Origin: Marinicella rhabdoformis
GTDB taxonomy: Bacteria > Pseudomonadota > Gammaproteobacteria > Xanthomonadales > Marinicellaceae
Assembly: GCF_009671245.1 (NCBI RefSeq)
Contig: NZ_VTFS01000001.1
Coordinates: forward strand, 1,213,914-1,277,913
Reading direction: 5' to 3'
Length of the DNA stretch: 64,000 nucleotides
The position numbers were made by a program, and so were the translations under genes. Below are positions 48,501-57,725 of this stretch, one piece after another; the stretch's first letter is position 1, and the number at the start of each line of letters is the position of its first letter. The notes under the pieces were generated by a model. That model did not search any database. It was not told where the DNA came from and saw nothing but the letters and a program-made list of their open reading frames with translations.

Positions 48501-48555
48501 CGATATGGATAAATCGGTACAAAGCTATTTAACTACTTATTACCCTAAAAAATGA
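45511..48555 (+). CDS. Giant LRV/HEAT-like repeat protein of the MoxR-vWA operon
   Basis: A 1014-residue protein without signal peptide or membrane helix. Much of it is made of helical repeats of about 24 residues with the LRV-type pattern VRxALAxNPxCPxEVLxxLSxD, for example AENPACPPEVLEFLSRDDHELVKQA and INNPKCPADVLTRLSED. Copies occur around 185 to 270, 320 to 400, 580 to 640, 665 to 730 and 940 to 1005. A basic segment near 630 to 660 is rich in Lys. Unlike Azotobacter LRV protein, it lacks the N-terminal iron-sulfur cysteines. It probably is the scaffold or substrate of the MoxR-vWA machine. The start is 38 bases after the vWA gene. Confidence 0.85.
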   Translation: MKKNQPSLHSILVTLLNPNATETELDNVLQQLADLDQAKGLPPLEQRPKNKKAVCALLARQSPDTSLAELEHYLDHYYKSIEVARLVARHPNIDMWWMARFSYFLPTDAKANPMYAQHSQSEKWTSLIDQKPTEAKPGSWSRSYESFKRFTIHEDRPHYFKIPYWLENGTSADKRHIAGLNRVDESLLQPLIKEKSAPVRKALAQRKNPSQALASSLAQDQARTVRQALAENPACPPEVLEFLSRDDHELVKQAALNNSACPSEAVQAAKFLEQLTPEPDQVPTEQLDPSGVIDLLGNEETTAEQLQVISKHTEACFRSGVALHRNCPTDLLNILSNDNNFDVKLSVAFNPNTEKDTLQKLLDLNDERYHMALATNPSLSEQQQLTLVDQGSEEIRLDLANTTESVVVWQALRDSEPKGKQKKSSKNKTWRECIDLCLDPKAKGLYAFQRSTKYRYSFVNKLIARHPLCPKSLYANYAFYCFPSLAQNPELTLLLLENPNAIKAEEYAEWKVLEWLKLDEIPGHVACHYLHHNHPKITRKVVQSKAALLVDIQPHVYDEDIHIRKNIAGLEQCTPFMFGVLAHDEKESVRAAVINNPKCPADVLTRLSEDPVAAIRVSAQSHPNFKKATGGKKKIESLKNKGTKANRIKQAKTTQSLKVMRDLVEDQSTAVRKELAARKKAPLDILEKLQHDQDTDIRALVAAHRNASLEIHQHLVNDKQESVRRHALSGLVYHTAIHNPDESKPTYSELLYDENLFMQYQDDPSDTIRAFIAQRSTHDKIHHTFLSDSSEKVKKALATNPSISHSIAEALLKQEQQWVTQTLCRYTPHVEVFLKCMHYDQWVASTMDQNDSMMEVPEVLYAMVRNSNPVVRRHAAYRVTDPSDIDLLVHDETYEITEVIAGNKLLNEEQIEHLLLKADMPIAESMTYYQKKYFKKHLSSLLKHSNPCVRAAIPRNLKLSNKAITELIADPSPAVRSAVISSSENKLTPKHLSILKNDMDKSVQSYLTTYYPKK

Positions 48556-48710
48556 AACGCATCAGTAACCATTTTTATGACTTCAGCTCAAGGATGAAAC
48601 AGGTTATACAAGTAAAAATACTTAGGCAATCCAGCTAAAAATAACTCTCAATATGGTTATGATTGAAAACGTGTAAAATGTCACTCCGAAACAACAAATA
48701 AAATAGCATA

Positions 48711-49424
48711 ATGAGCAACAATCACAGCCAAGCAGAACTCGATCAATTCAACAGCCAAGCGGCTTTTTGGTGGGATAAAGATGGGCCTTTCAAGACTTTG
48801 CATCAAATCAACCCTTGCCGGCTGGCTTATATCGAGCAGTTCACTGCTTTGAAGGACCAAAAGGTGCTGGACGTCGGTTGTGGTGGCGGGATTTTATCAG
48901 AGGCCATGGCGGCTCAAGGTGCAAAAGTGACTGGCCTTGATTTGGCTGAGGATTCTTTGAAAACGGCGAAGATGCATTTGTATGAATCGGAATTGAAGGT
49001 GGATTACCAACTACAAAGCATTGAAGACCATGCGTCGGCCAATCCTGAGCAATATGATGTGGTGACTTGTTTGGAAATGTTGGAACATGTGCCTGATCCT
49101 GAAAGCATCATTGATGCCTGTTTGGCGGCTTTGAAACCGGATGGTTGGTTGATTTTATCTACTTTGAACCGAACACCCAAAGCCATGATGCTGGGGATTG
49201 TTGCGGCTGAGCATGTGTTGCGCATCGTGCCCAAAGGCACCCACCATTATGCCCAATTCATCAAACCCTCGGAAATGGTCGCGGCACTGAAAACCAAAGA
49301 TGTGGACATCAAAGATTTATCAGGCATGCGTTACAACCCGTTCACTGGTACAGCGACATTGGACAAGCAAGACTTGGACATCAACTATTTCTTAGCTGTC
49401 CAGAAAAAAAGCAAGCAATCATGA
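48711..49424 (+). CDS. ubiG: Ubiquinone biosynthesis O-methyltransferase UbiG
   Basis: A 237-residue SAM-dependent methyltransferase that performs both O-methylations of ubiquinone. It has DQFNSQAAFWWDKDGPFKTLHQINP near the start, the SAM motif VLDVGCGGGILSEAMA, and the C-terminal region with ISTLNRTPKA and the membrane-binding insert region near 155 to 190. Its stop overlaps the start of the next gene (ATGA), as in the ubiG-mupP pair of pseudomonads. Confidence 0.97.
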   Translation: MSNNHSQAELDQFNSQAAFWWDKDGPFKTLHQINPCRLAYIEQFTALKDQKVLDVGCGGGILSEAMAAQGAKVTGLDLAEDSLKTAKMHLYESELKVDYQLQSIEDHASANPEQYDVVTCLEMLEHVPDPESIIDACLAALKPDGWLILSTLNRTPKAMMLGIVAAEHVLRIVPKGTHHYAQFIKPSEMVAALKTKDVDIKDLSGMRYNPFTGTATLDKQDLDINYFLAVQKKSKQS

Positions 49425-50077
49425 AACCAATCAAAGCCGTACTGTTCGATCTGGATGGCACCTTGGTCGATACCGCCATCGATATGATCAAGGCACTGGA
49501 AACCTTGGCCAAAAACCATGGCATCGAAAAAACACTGCCAACCGCCGATTACCGCCAGTACATCTCAAAAGGTTCGGCCGCCTTGGTGCATGCACTGTTT
49601 CCTGAATTAGAACAAGGCAACAAAGAAACCCTGCGCTTAGAGTATTTAGACATCTACAAAAAACAACTCAACAGCCACAACCAACTGTTCGACGGCATTC
49701 CTGAATTATTAAAGCATTTAGATGACAACAACATCCCTTGGGGCATCGTCACCAACAAACCCGGCTGGTTGACTGCACCATTGGTCGCCACCATTCCAGA
49801 ATTCAAAACCGCTCAAGTAGTGATTTCGGCTGATGAAGTCGGTGTCAGTAAACCAGACCCCAAACCTTTGCAGGTGGCCGCGGAACAGATGAACATAGAC
49901 CCAAACACCACTGCCTACCTCGGTGATGCCGAATCAGACATCACCGCAGCCAATGCCGCCGGTATGGTCTCCATGATCGCAGGCTGGGGTTATATTGCGC
50001 CAGATGATTCGCCCGAAACTTGGCAGTCTAACCGTGAATTTAACCGTGCTGCCGATCTGGTGGCATCATTTGATTAA
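49421..50077 (+). CDS. mupP: HAD phosphatase, MupP/phosphoglycolate phosphatase type
   Basis: A 218-residue HAD hydrolase with motif I VLFDLDGTLVDTAID, motif II VTNKPGW, motif III lysine in GVSKPDPKPL and motif IV YLGDAESDITAANAAG. Coupled to ubiG. In Pseudomonas the gene after ubiG is mupP, an N-acetylmuramic acid 6-phosphate phosphatase of cell-wall recycling; the sequence alone does not separate MupP from Gph (phosphoglycolate phosphatase), so the symbol rests on context. Confidence 0.88.
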   Translation: MKPIKAVLFDLDGTLVDTAIDMIKALETLAKNHGIEKTLPTADYRQYISKGSAALVHALFPELEQGNKETLRLEYLDIYKKQLNSHNQLFDGIPELLKHLDDNNIPWGIVTNKPGWLTAPLVATIPEFKTAQVVISADEVGVSKPDPKPLQVAAEQMNIDPNTTAYLGDAESDITAANAAGMVSMIAGWGYIAPDDSPETWQSNREFNRAADLVASFD

Positions 50078-50092
50078 AGGCAAAACAAAACC

Positions 50093-50416
50093 ATGTTAAC
50101 AACCAGACAAGCAGCAGATACGTTTGCATTACACGTCTTCCAAGGCGCTTACAGCGAGGCGGCGAATATGCTGTCACAAGAAGCCCAAGAAAAATGGACT
50201 GAAGAACTGATTGAAGAAAACTATCTGGCCATGATCAGGTATTTTGATGAGGGCGAAATAGAAGTCATCACCAACTGGGATGAACTGGAAGATGTGGAAG
50301 TGGACAATGGCATGATGCTCTATGTACCGATAGAAGCAGACGGCGAAAGCGAAGCCATCACCGTGGTCATAGACGAGGAACATAAAATTGTCGATATAAG
50401 CTTTGGCCGGCCTTAA
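50093..50416 (+). CDS. Small acidic protein, DUF3887-like
   Basis: A 107-residue acidic protein, with an N-terminal helix (ARQAADTFALHVFQGAYSEAANML-like), a central part and a strand-rich C-terminus (VDNGMMLYVPIEADGES, ITVVIDEEHKIVDISFG). The layout resembles DUF3887, an NTF2-like fold in which a helix and a beta-sheet form a small pocket. It is 15 bases after mupP and in the same operon. No signal peptide. Function unknown. Confidence 0.65.
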   Translation: MLTTRQAADTFALHVFQGAYSEAANMLSQEAQEKWTEELIEENYLAMIRYFDEGEIEVITNWDELEDVEVDNGMMLYVPIEADGESEAITVVIDEEHKIVDISFGRP

Positions 50417-50439
50417 CCTGATTCACTGCCCTCAAGGTA

Positions 50440-50979
50440 CTACCATTTCCACCATACCTCATTAACCATTGGATTTTCCCCCTTTGGAATAACCTTCGGT
50501 TTTGCGCCCCTAGGAACATCAAGCATCTTCCATAGTTCTTTTGGCTTAAGAATTGATGTTTCGCTGACTTTTGATAACCTGTTGATTAAATCATTATCAT
50601 AACTAACAAAAAAATCGCAGTTTAATACTTCTGCTTCAGAGAGAATCTTACAATCATTTTTTTTCGGGTGATATTGCAAATATTTTTCAGTATATAAACT
50701 AATTTTTTCCGATGATAAACTAGAATAATATGGAGATAATGTTGGGATTAGAATTTCATTTACGTCATTATGTTGCTTATATTTTGCAATATCCTTTATT
50801 TGTTTCCACTCTTCTTCAACCGTAGGTACTATTGATAACTCAACTTCTCCATAGACAAAACTCCTAAACAAAGCGACTTTTTCTTGAGCTAAATCACCAA
50901 GAGGCTCTTTTTGATTAAAGAAAGTTAAAGCCAGATAGGTAAAACATTGAGAATCTAAAGTGATAATTAGTTGCTTCAC
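50440..50979 (-). CDS. PIN-like domain protein
   Basis: A 179-residue protein from the GTG at 50979, which has AAGGAAG at a suitable distance; a TTG at 51012 would overlap the GST gene. It starts KQLIITLDSQCF, with an Asp at residue 9, and later has KNDCKILSEAEVLNCDFFVSYDNDL, the acid-rich pattern of PIN nucleases (D, E, D, D). Base composition is clearly richer in AT than its neighbours. No antitoxin gene lies next to it, so it is not a classical VapBC pair. Could be a transferred single nuclease or an inactive family member. Confidence 0.7.
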   Translation of the reverse strand: MKQLIITLDSQCFTYLALTFFNQKEPLGDLAQEKVALFRSFVYGEVELSIVPTVEEEWKQIKDIAKYKQHNDVNEILIPTLSPYYSSLSSEKISLYTEKYLQYHPKKNDCKILSEAEVLNCDFFVSYDNDLINRLSKVSETSILKPKELWKMLDVPRGAKPKVIPKGENPMVNEVWWKW

Positions 50980-50992
50980 TGATTCTTCTTCC

Positions 50993-51640
50993 TTATTTTT
51001 CCGCTCGCGCAATCACCCAAGGCTCTTCATCGGCATCACGTTGCCAAGATTGCCAAGCCTCCAGTGACTTCATGGTATCACAATAAGTTTTGGTGCTTGG
51101 TTTACAGTCGATGTCATAAGCATACAACCTGTTGACCACTGGCGCGTACATGGCATCTGCTATGCTGAACTCACCGAATAAAAACGGCCCTTGGTATTTT
51201 TCCAAACAATCAGCCCAAATGGCTTCAATCCTTTCAACATCATTTTTTACACCGTCTGACATAGTGATTTTACTTGGCTCGCGACACATGTTCATGGGAC
51301 ATTCGTTTCTTAAGTCCATAAACCCACTGTGCATTTCTGCCACAATGCTTCTGGCATGGGCGCGCGATTTCGGGTCTTTTGGCCACAGGCTTTTTTCTGG
51401 GTACAGTTCAGCCAGATATTCCATGATGGCCAATGAATCCCAGACCGCCAAATCACCCTGTTGAAGGGCGGGTACTTTTCCTACAGGATTGAAGTCTTTA
51501 TACCGTTGATTGCCTGTTTCAAAGTCAAGCGGCACCAGTTGCTCCTCAAATGGGATGGCTTTCTCTTTGAATAAAATCCAAGGCCGCAGCGACCACGAAG
51601 AATACTTTTTGTTGGCAATAAACAGTTTCATGTTTTCCAT
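50993..51640 (-). CDS. Glutathione S-transferase family protein
   Basis: From ATG 51640 (or 51631) the product is about 215 residues. It has a thioredoxin-like N-domain with KKYSSWSLRPWILFKEKAIPFEE, cis-Pro in GKVPAL and the DSLAIMEYLAELYPEK glutathione-binding region, and a helical C-domain with FGEFSIADAMYAPVV. Longer frame to 51676 is not supported by conservation. Substrate unknown; glutathione use fits the adjacent formaldehyde genes. Confidence 0.9.
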   Translation of the reverse strand: MENMKLFIANKKYSSWSLRPWILFKEKAIPFEEQLVPLDFETGNQRYKDFNPVGKVPALQQGDLAVWDSLAIMEYLAELYPEKSLWPKDPKSRAHARSIVAEMHSGFMDLRNECPMNMCREPSKITMSDGVKNDVERIEAIWADCLEKYQGPFLFGEFSIADAMYAPVVNRLYAYDIDCKPSTKTYCDTMKSLEAWQSWQRDADEEPWVIARAEK

Positions 51641-51727
51641 CTTGTTTATCTCATGTTGTTCGTTGAGCTTCATCATAACAACATATCAAGCCATTATTGA
51701 CAGATACATGATGTGGCTTGTTGTTGT

Positions 51728-52342
51728 TTAATTGGCATAAAGCATGGTGAGCATTTTCAATGCCGATACGGCTTCCTTGCATTTGCGTTTTAATTTGTCT
51801 TTGCCAGCTGAAGCATGTTCACGGTCCATTTTATCCAACATGCCTTGTAAACCATCTGTCAGTTCTTTACCTGTTTGGCTGATGTTCTTTTCACCCAGTT
51901 CGGCATGAATGCCATGGGTGTAATAGTATTTCCCCAATGCAATGATGTCTGATGCATTCGATTGATATTTTGCCATGGCTTGTTTTACAGGCGCACCACA
52001 ATGCTTCACAGCCACGCCATGAATTTGAGTGAAGGCATAACTTTTGGCTGCATCGGTCATCGCCATGACTTCCGCCGCTTTCTGTATTTTAGGGTCATTG
52101 GCGCCTTTACCTGACTCTTTTGCCAGCTTAGCCAAGGTTTTGGCCATTACGACTTTGAATTTGTCGTTATTGAAACTCGGTGGTTCAAATTCAATGGCAC
52201 CACCATCACAAGGGTGGTCTTGATAGGCTGTAGCACCATCTTCGTTTTTACATTGGTATATCGTACCGGCTTGAATTTGACACCCAAAAAACAAGACAAA
52301 CAACACACACCCCTTCGCACTCAATAGCATTTTATTTTTCAT
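51728..52342 (-). CDS. Secreted DUF4124-type protein
   Basis: A 204-residue protein with a signal peptide (about 25 residues ending IQAG; the CQ at 21 to 22 gives only a weak lipobox) followed by the DUF4124 motif IYQCKNEDGATAYQDHPC, then a Lys-rich helical region. DUF4124 proteins are periplasmic and uncharacterised. Cysteines at positions in the motif may form a disulfide. Two bases upstream lies the small YHS-like gene end, so the two may be co-transcribed. Function unknown. Confidence 0.75.
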   Translation of the reverse strand: MKNKMLLSAKGCVLFVLFFGCQIQAGTIYQCKNEDGATAYQDHPCDGGAIEFEPPSFNNDKFKVVMAKTLAKLAKESGKGANDPKIQKAAEVMAMTDAAKSYAFTQIHGVAVKHCGAPVKQAMAKYQSNASDIIALGKYYYTHGIHAELGEKNISQTGKELTDGLQGMLDKMDREHASAGKDKLKRKCKEAVSALKMLTMLYAN

Positions 52343-52346
52343 TGCT

Positions 52347-52544
52347 TTAACTGTTTTCCTTTATCAACACATCAAAATAAGCACGGTCTTTGGGACAGGC
52401 TTCAGGATTGTTTTTTGTTTGTTCAGCAAAATCTCCGCTGCAACCGGGATTACAAAAACCGGCGGTGTGACCACGGTAGCTGACCAAAGAATCAGCAGCG
52501 ATTTCTTTGCCCGACCTTGGGCAGTATTTATTGATAGCTTGCAC
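52347..52544 (-). CDS. Small cysteine-rich YHS/TRASH-like protein
   Basis: A 65-residue protein if it starts at the GTG at 52544, just after the fghA stop (TAAGGTG); a GTG-GTG start at 52571 inside fghA is the alternative. It contains KYCPRSGKEI, YRGHTAGFCNPGCSGDF and ACPKDRAYFD, a spacing of cysteines that resembles metal-binding YHS/TRASH domains. It shares the minus-strand operon of adhC and fghA. Its role is unknown; metal binding is inferred. Confidence 0.65.
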   Translation of the reverse strand: MQAINKYCPRSGKEIAADSLVSYRGHTAGFCNPGCSGDFAEQTKNNPEACPKDRAYFDVLIKENS

Positions 52545-52545
52545 C

Positions 52546-53430
52546 TTATTCTTCTTCTGTTGTGTCACCACTGCCTGATTGCGATTCGGTGATGAAGTGC
52601 GTGTGGTGAAATTTCAGGTGAGACTCAATAAAACTGCTGATGAAAAAGTAGCTGTGGTCGTAGCCTTGGCAGAAATTTAAAGACAAAGGCTGACCACTTT
52701 TTTCAGCAGCATCAATCAAAGCTTGTGAACCCAACTGCTCTTCTAAAAACTGGTCATCAGTACCTTGATTGACCAATATAGGCATTTCACCATCTGCTTC
52801 TAAAAGCAACAAACTGGCATCGTATTGTTGCCATTGTGCTTTATCATCACCTAAGTAAGCAGCAAATGCTTTTTCACCCCATGGGCAATTTGTGGGGTGA
52901 CATATCGGACTGAATGCCGAAATGGAACTGTATTTTTCTGCATTCCTTAAACCAATAACCAATGCGCCATGACCACCCATGGAATGCCCTGATATGGCTT
53001 GTTGGCCATTGACTGGAAAATGGTTGTCTATCAATTCTGGTAACTCGCTGACCACATAATCATACATGTGGAAATGCGCTTTCCAAGGCGCTTGAGTCGC
53101 ATTGACATAAAAACCTGCGCCCTGTCCTAAATCATAGGCTTCATCATTGGGCACATCTTTGCCATCAAAATCCATCCCGCGCGGACTGGTGTCTGGCATC
53201 ACCAGCATCAAACCCAGTTCAGCAGCAGCCTTGAAAGCCCCTGCTTTTTGGACAAAGTTTTCATCTGTACAAGTTAAACCTGACAACCAATACACCACAG
53301 GCAAGTCCTCAATTTCAGCTTGCGGAGGCACAAAAACGGAAAACCGCATGATGCAGCCGGTGGATACTGAGGCATGTTCGAATCGCTTCACCCAACCGCC
53401 GTGGCATTTGTGTTGATCTAATAATTCCAT
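52546..53430 (-). CDS. fghA: S-formylglutathione hydrolase
   Basis: A 294-residue alpha/beta hydrolase of the esterase D family. It has VYWLSGLTCTDENFVQKAG, the nucleophile elbow GHSMGGHGALV, the aspartate in VNQGTDDQFLEEQ and the catalytic His in YDHSYFFI. It hydrolyses S-formylglutathione to formate and glutathione. The C-terminus has an extra acidic tail of about 18 residues (TESQSGSGDTTEEE) beyond the usual 278 to 280 residues. It lies 53 bases downstream of adhC. Confidence 0.96.
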   Translation of the reverse strand: MELLDQHKCHGGWVKRFEHASVSTGCIMRFSVFVPPQAEIEDLPVVYWLSGLTCTDENFVQKAGAFKAAAELGLMLVMPDTSPRGMDFDGKDVPNDEAYDLGQGAGFYVNATQAPWKAHFHMYDYVVSELPELIDNHFPVNGQQAISGHSMGGHGALVIGLRNAEKYSSISAFSPICHPTNCPWGEKAFAAYLGDDKAQWQQYDASLLLLEADGEMPILVNQGTDDQFLEEQLGSQALIDAAEKSGQPLSLNFCQGYDHSYFFISSFIESHLKFHHTHFITESQSGSGDTTEEE

Positions 53431-53483
53431 AACTTATCTCTCTAACTTTGGCCTGTGTTTAATTAAATTGTAAACCGCAATGC

Positions 53484-54635
<1,152 letters not shown>

Positions 54636-54685
54636 TTAAAAAATCTATTTTAGCCCATGCTCCCTATACTTTACAGCGTTTCACA

Positions 54686-55999
54686 TCAGAGTTTTCTCAA
54701 CTGCCTTTCGGTGTAAACCAGCATCAAGACCGCACTGCTCAAAACAATACAAACGATGGCCCAAAAGATGGCATAAACATCATAATCCAGCACCACTATC
54801 AATATGAAGTTTGCCAATGTCGGCAACACCATTTGTCGCAACACACCAATGACCATAGGGAATATCGGCTGTTTAATCGCTTGTAACACGGCCACGCTGT
54901 TGAACAACAACACATAACCAAAAAAAGCCAAAGCATCAACGCGCAGATAATACACACCGATACCTATGATTTTATCATCGTTGCTGAATTGATCCATCAT
55001 CAAGGGTGACAAAAACACCATCATCGGCATGGCCAAAAGCGAAACAAAAAAGCCCAACTTCAATGCCTGATGATAGGTTTCCTTGACCCGCTGATAATCT
55101 TTGGCGCCATAACTCTGACCCGCCACTGCCATCACCGCGGCATTCAAACCCATGGCCGTTAATAACAATAACTGTTCAATGCGCACACCCACTGAATAAC
55201 CAGCCACTGCTTCATCACCAAATCGACCGACAAAATAAATGGTAATAAAACCACCCACGATTATGGTCAACATGTTGGCACTGGAAGGTATGATTTGACG
55301 AAGTAAATGTTTCCATTTTCGCCAACGGAATTCAGGGTGTGGCACCACACCCATTTCTTTAGACAACAACCAAAACAACACCACAGCAGAAGCCAACTTG
55401 ATCACCACTGTTGACCATGCCAAACCTGCCACACCCAAATCAAGCACAAAAATAAACAACGGGTTAAGCAGCCAGTTAACAAAAAAGCCAGCAATCAATA
55501 CATTCCGAAAAGCTTGGGTATTTCCAAAACCCATCAAAGCACCTGCGGCGACATTGGTTAACACAAAACCCAAATTCCCCAGCAAAATTACCCAGGTGTA
55601 TTGCCAAGCCAAGTCGATGGTTACACTTGATTCCGTAAGCACAGACAACAAAGACTGACCAAACACCAGTCCCAATATAATGATCAAAATGGAAAGCAAC
55701 AATGCGATGCCTGTCGCATTGTTCACCCAATGTCTGACTTTTGATTTTTTATCGCCCGACACATCGGGGGCTACCATCGCGGAAGTGCCACTTTGTAAGC
55801 CCGCGGCCAAACCAATGAACAAAGCAAAAACCACACTCGCTATGGACAAACCCGCCAACGCATCATCTGAAATTTGGCCTGCAAACCAATTGTCGGTCAG
55901 GTTATACAAGGTGTTGAACACCATGCCCAACGCCGCAGGAATGGCCAAACGAATCAAATGCGGCTTAATGGGTCCTTTTGTCAGTTGTTTTTCGCTCAC
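54686..55999 (-). CDS. MATE-family multidrug/sodium efflux protein
   Basis: A 437-residue protein with twelve helices in two halves, each starting with a MATE-type segment: LIRLAIPAALGMVFNTLYNLTDNWF and LLRQIIPSSANMLTIIVGGFIT. It ends in a short basic tail. It exports cationic drugs or metabolites using Na+ or H+. The substrate cannot be told from sequence. Confidence 0.92.
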   Translation of the reverse strand: MSEKQLTKGPIKPHLIRLAIPAALGMVFNTLYNLTDNWFAGQISDDALAGLSIASVVFALFIGLAAGLQSGTSAMVAPDVSGDKKSKVRHWVNNATGIALLLSILIIILGLVFGQSLLSVLTESSVTIDLAWQYTWVILLGNLGFVLTNVAAGALMGFGNTQAFRNVLIAGFFVNWLLNPLFIFVLDLGVAGLAWSTVVIKLASAVVLFWLLSKEMGVVPHPEFRWRKWKHLLRQIIPSSANMLTIIVGGFITIYFVGRFGDEAVAGYSVGVRIEQLLLLTAMGLNAAVMAVAGQSYGAKDYQRVKETYHQALKLGFFVSLLAMPMMVFLSPLMMDQFSNDDKIIGIGVYYLRVDALAFFGYVLLFNSVAVLQAIKQPIFPMVIGVLRQMVLPTLANFILIVVLDYDVYAIFWAIVCIVLSSAVLMLVYTERQLRKL

Positions 56000-56066
56000 A
56001 ATTAAATGTCACTGGCTGAAGCCTTGATGCCGACTTTGTGTTTGATGTTGAAATGAATGCCGTTAC

Positions 56067-57638
56067 TCATGGCTGTTGTTCAAAGCCATTTTTATAAATC
56101 ACATCCGGCGGATTGACATGATAAATACCTGACATTTCGGATGCATTGTTGTCATCATCTGTCAACACAAATTTAACTTGGGTACTGGTTTGACCCTGTA
56201 AATCAACCATATATAAAACCGCCTGTTGTGCATTTTGATAAATCGAACCACTGCGCAACTCAAAAATGTCGCTGCCATACGGAGCCACATAGGCTTCAAT
56301 CCACAGCGGGTATGCTGCATTTTGTTCTGTGGCATCCACCATCAAATCAAATTGAGCAAAATTACCAATCATTTGGTCTTCAATAACCGTCACAGCAGAA
56401 ACTGCCACATTATTCATCAAGTGATTCGCACCCGTATCGGCATCGTCTGTGTCATTTGCGTTAATACCATCGGGTTCTGTGCCTCCATCTCGAACGATAT
56501 CAACAGCTACGGTATCATTGTGATATATCAAATTCCTGCTGTAATGATTACCTGATGAAGTTTCACCACTGATAAAAATACCTTGGCTGTTGTATGCAAT
56601 GGTATTACTGTTGACCAAAGAATCACCACCAATTTTTGTGTCATGCCCAGAAATGATGTCCACACCCCCATAAACATTACCCAAATCAACTGAACCACTT
56701 AAATCTGTACCAATATAGTTACCGAGTATGGTGGTTCCTGAAACTTCGTCACCAATATAAATACCTGATTCATTGGCCGCTATCACATTCGGGCTCAAAC
56801 TGGTGCTATCAGTTAAGCTGCCGATGTGATTATCACTGGCGGCACCACCAAAAAATGATATCCCAGAATACGCATTACCAGCTGCTGTAGTGCCATCTTT
56901 TAAAGTGCCAATAAAATTGCCCAAAATGGCATTGTTTTTAGGCTCATTGTCTGTGGGATTACATGAGAAACCACCATAAAATTGTATCCCATCACCGGCA
57001 TGTCCTGAGATCACATTGCCTTCATTATTCATACCACCAATGATGTTGTCCTTACTGCTACAGCCTAAAATCACCCCATTCGCACCGTTGTTATTTGCCA
57101 AAGCCATACCGCTCTGATCAGTACCAATCAAATTACATTTCACTTGGTTGTTATTGGAGTTGATGATGGTAATTGGGTTAAAGAAATTACGCAAATTGAG
57201 GCCACTGATAACCGAACCATCAGACCCAGATCCCAGTCTCAGACCATCAAAACCGCCGTTGCCTTGAATCACAATTTTATATTCTTCACGACCAGTAATA
57301 TCACCACAAACACCACCATTACCGCCTTGGGAACTGGCATCGATAATGACTGGTGAGATGATTTCTGGTAACAACGAATTAATCGTGATAGTACAAACTC
57401 CGTTTGGGCAATTGCTGATGAGGAAACCAATTGAATCTTCCGCCGCAGTGGCATTGATTTCTTGAATCAAAGCACGCAATGTACATTCAACCTGCCCGCC
57501 AACCATTCCACCGGTATTACATGCACCGTCGAGGCCGGCATCAGGCGCATCACCAGTAGAATTGACAAAATAATTCAAAGCCACAGCCGGTGACCCAACA
57601 AAGAAAGCAATACAAAAAGACAATAATATTTTCATCAT
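56067..57638 (-). CDS. Secreted parallel beta-helix protein with CSLREA-like start
   Basis: A 523-residue protein with a signal peptide (MMKILLSFCIAFFVGSPAVA), a CSLREA-like motif (CTLRALIQEINA, about 52 to 63) and then right-handed beta-helix turns rich in Gly/Asn/Ser with repeating NxIxGN and GIFISG-type steps (about 100 to 410). A C-terminal domain of about 100 residues ends VIYKNGFEQQP, a tail shared with the collagenase and FG-GAP proteins. Such proteins often bind or cleave polysaccharides, but no catalytic motif is clear. Probably cell-surface or secreted. Confidence 0.82.
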   Translation of the reverse strand: MMKILLSFCIAFFVGSPAVALNYFVNSTGDAPDAGLDGACNTGGMVGGQVECTLRALIQEINATAAEDSIGFLISNCPNGVCTITINSLLPEIISPVIIDASSQGGNGGVCGDITGREEYKIVIQGNGGFDGLRLGSGSDGSVISGLNLRNFFNPITIINSNNNQVKCNLIGTDQSGMALANNNGANGVILGCSSKDNIIGGMNNEGNVISGHAGDGIQFYGGFSCNPTDNEPKNNAILGNFIGTLKDGTTAAGNAYSGISFFGGAASDNHIGSLTDSTSLSPNVIAANESGIYIGDEVSGTTILGNYIGTDLSGSVDLGNVYGGVDIISGHDTKIGGDSLVNSNTIAYNSQGIFISGETSSGNHYSRNLIYHNDTVAVDIVRDGGTEPDGINANDTDDADTGANHLMNNVAVSAVTVIEDQMIGNFAQFDLMVDATEQNAAYPLWIEAYVAPYGSDIFELRSGSIYQNAQQAVLYMVDLQGQTSTQVKFVLTDDDNNASEMSGIYHVNPPDVIYKNGFEQQP

Positions 57639-57725
57639 TTATTCCTCAAATAATGCCAACATAATAACTTAATTGGTAGAATAAAAAAGTGAAATCAAAT
57701 CATAATTTGGAAAGTACTCGATGAC

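Noticed and set aside
50440-51012. VapBC-type toxin-antitoxin pair
   Set aside because: No small antitoxin gene precedes or overlaps the PIN-like gene.
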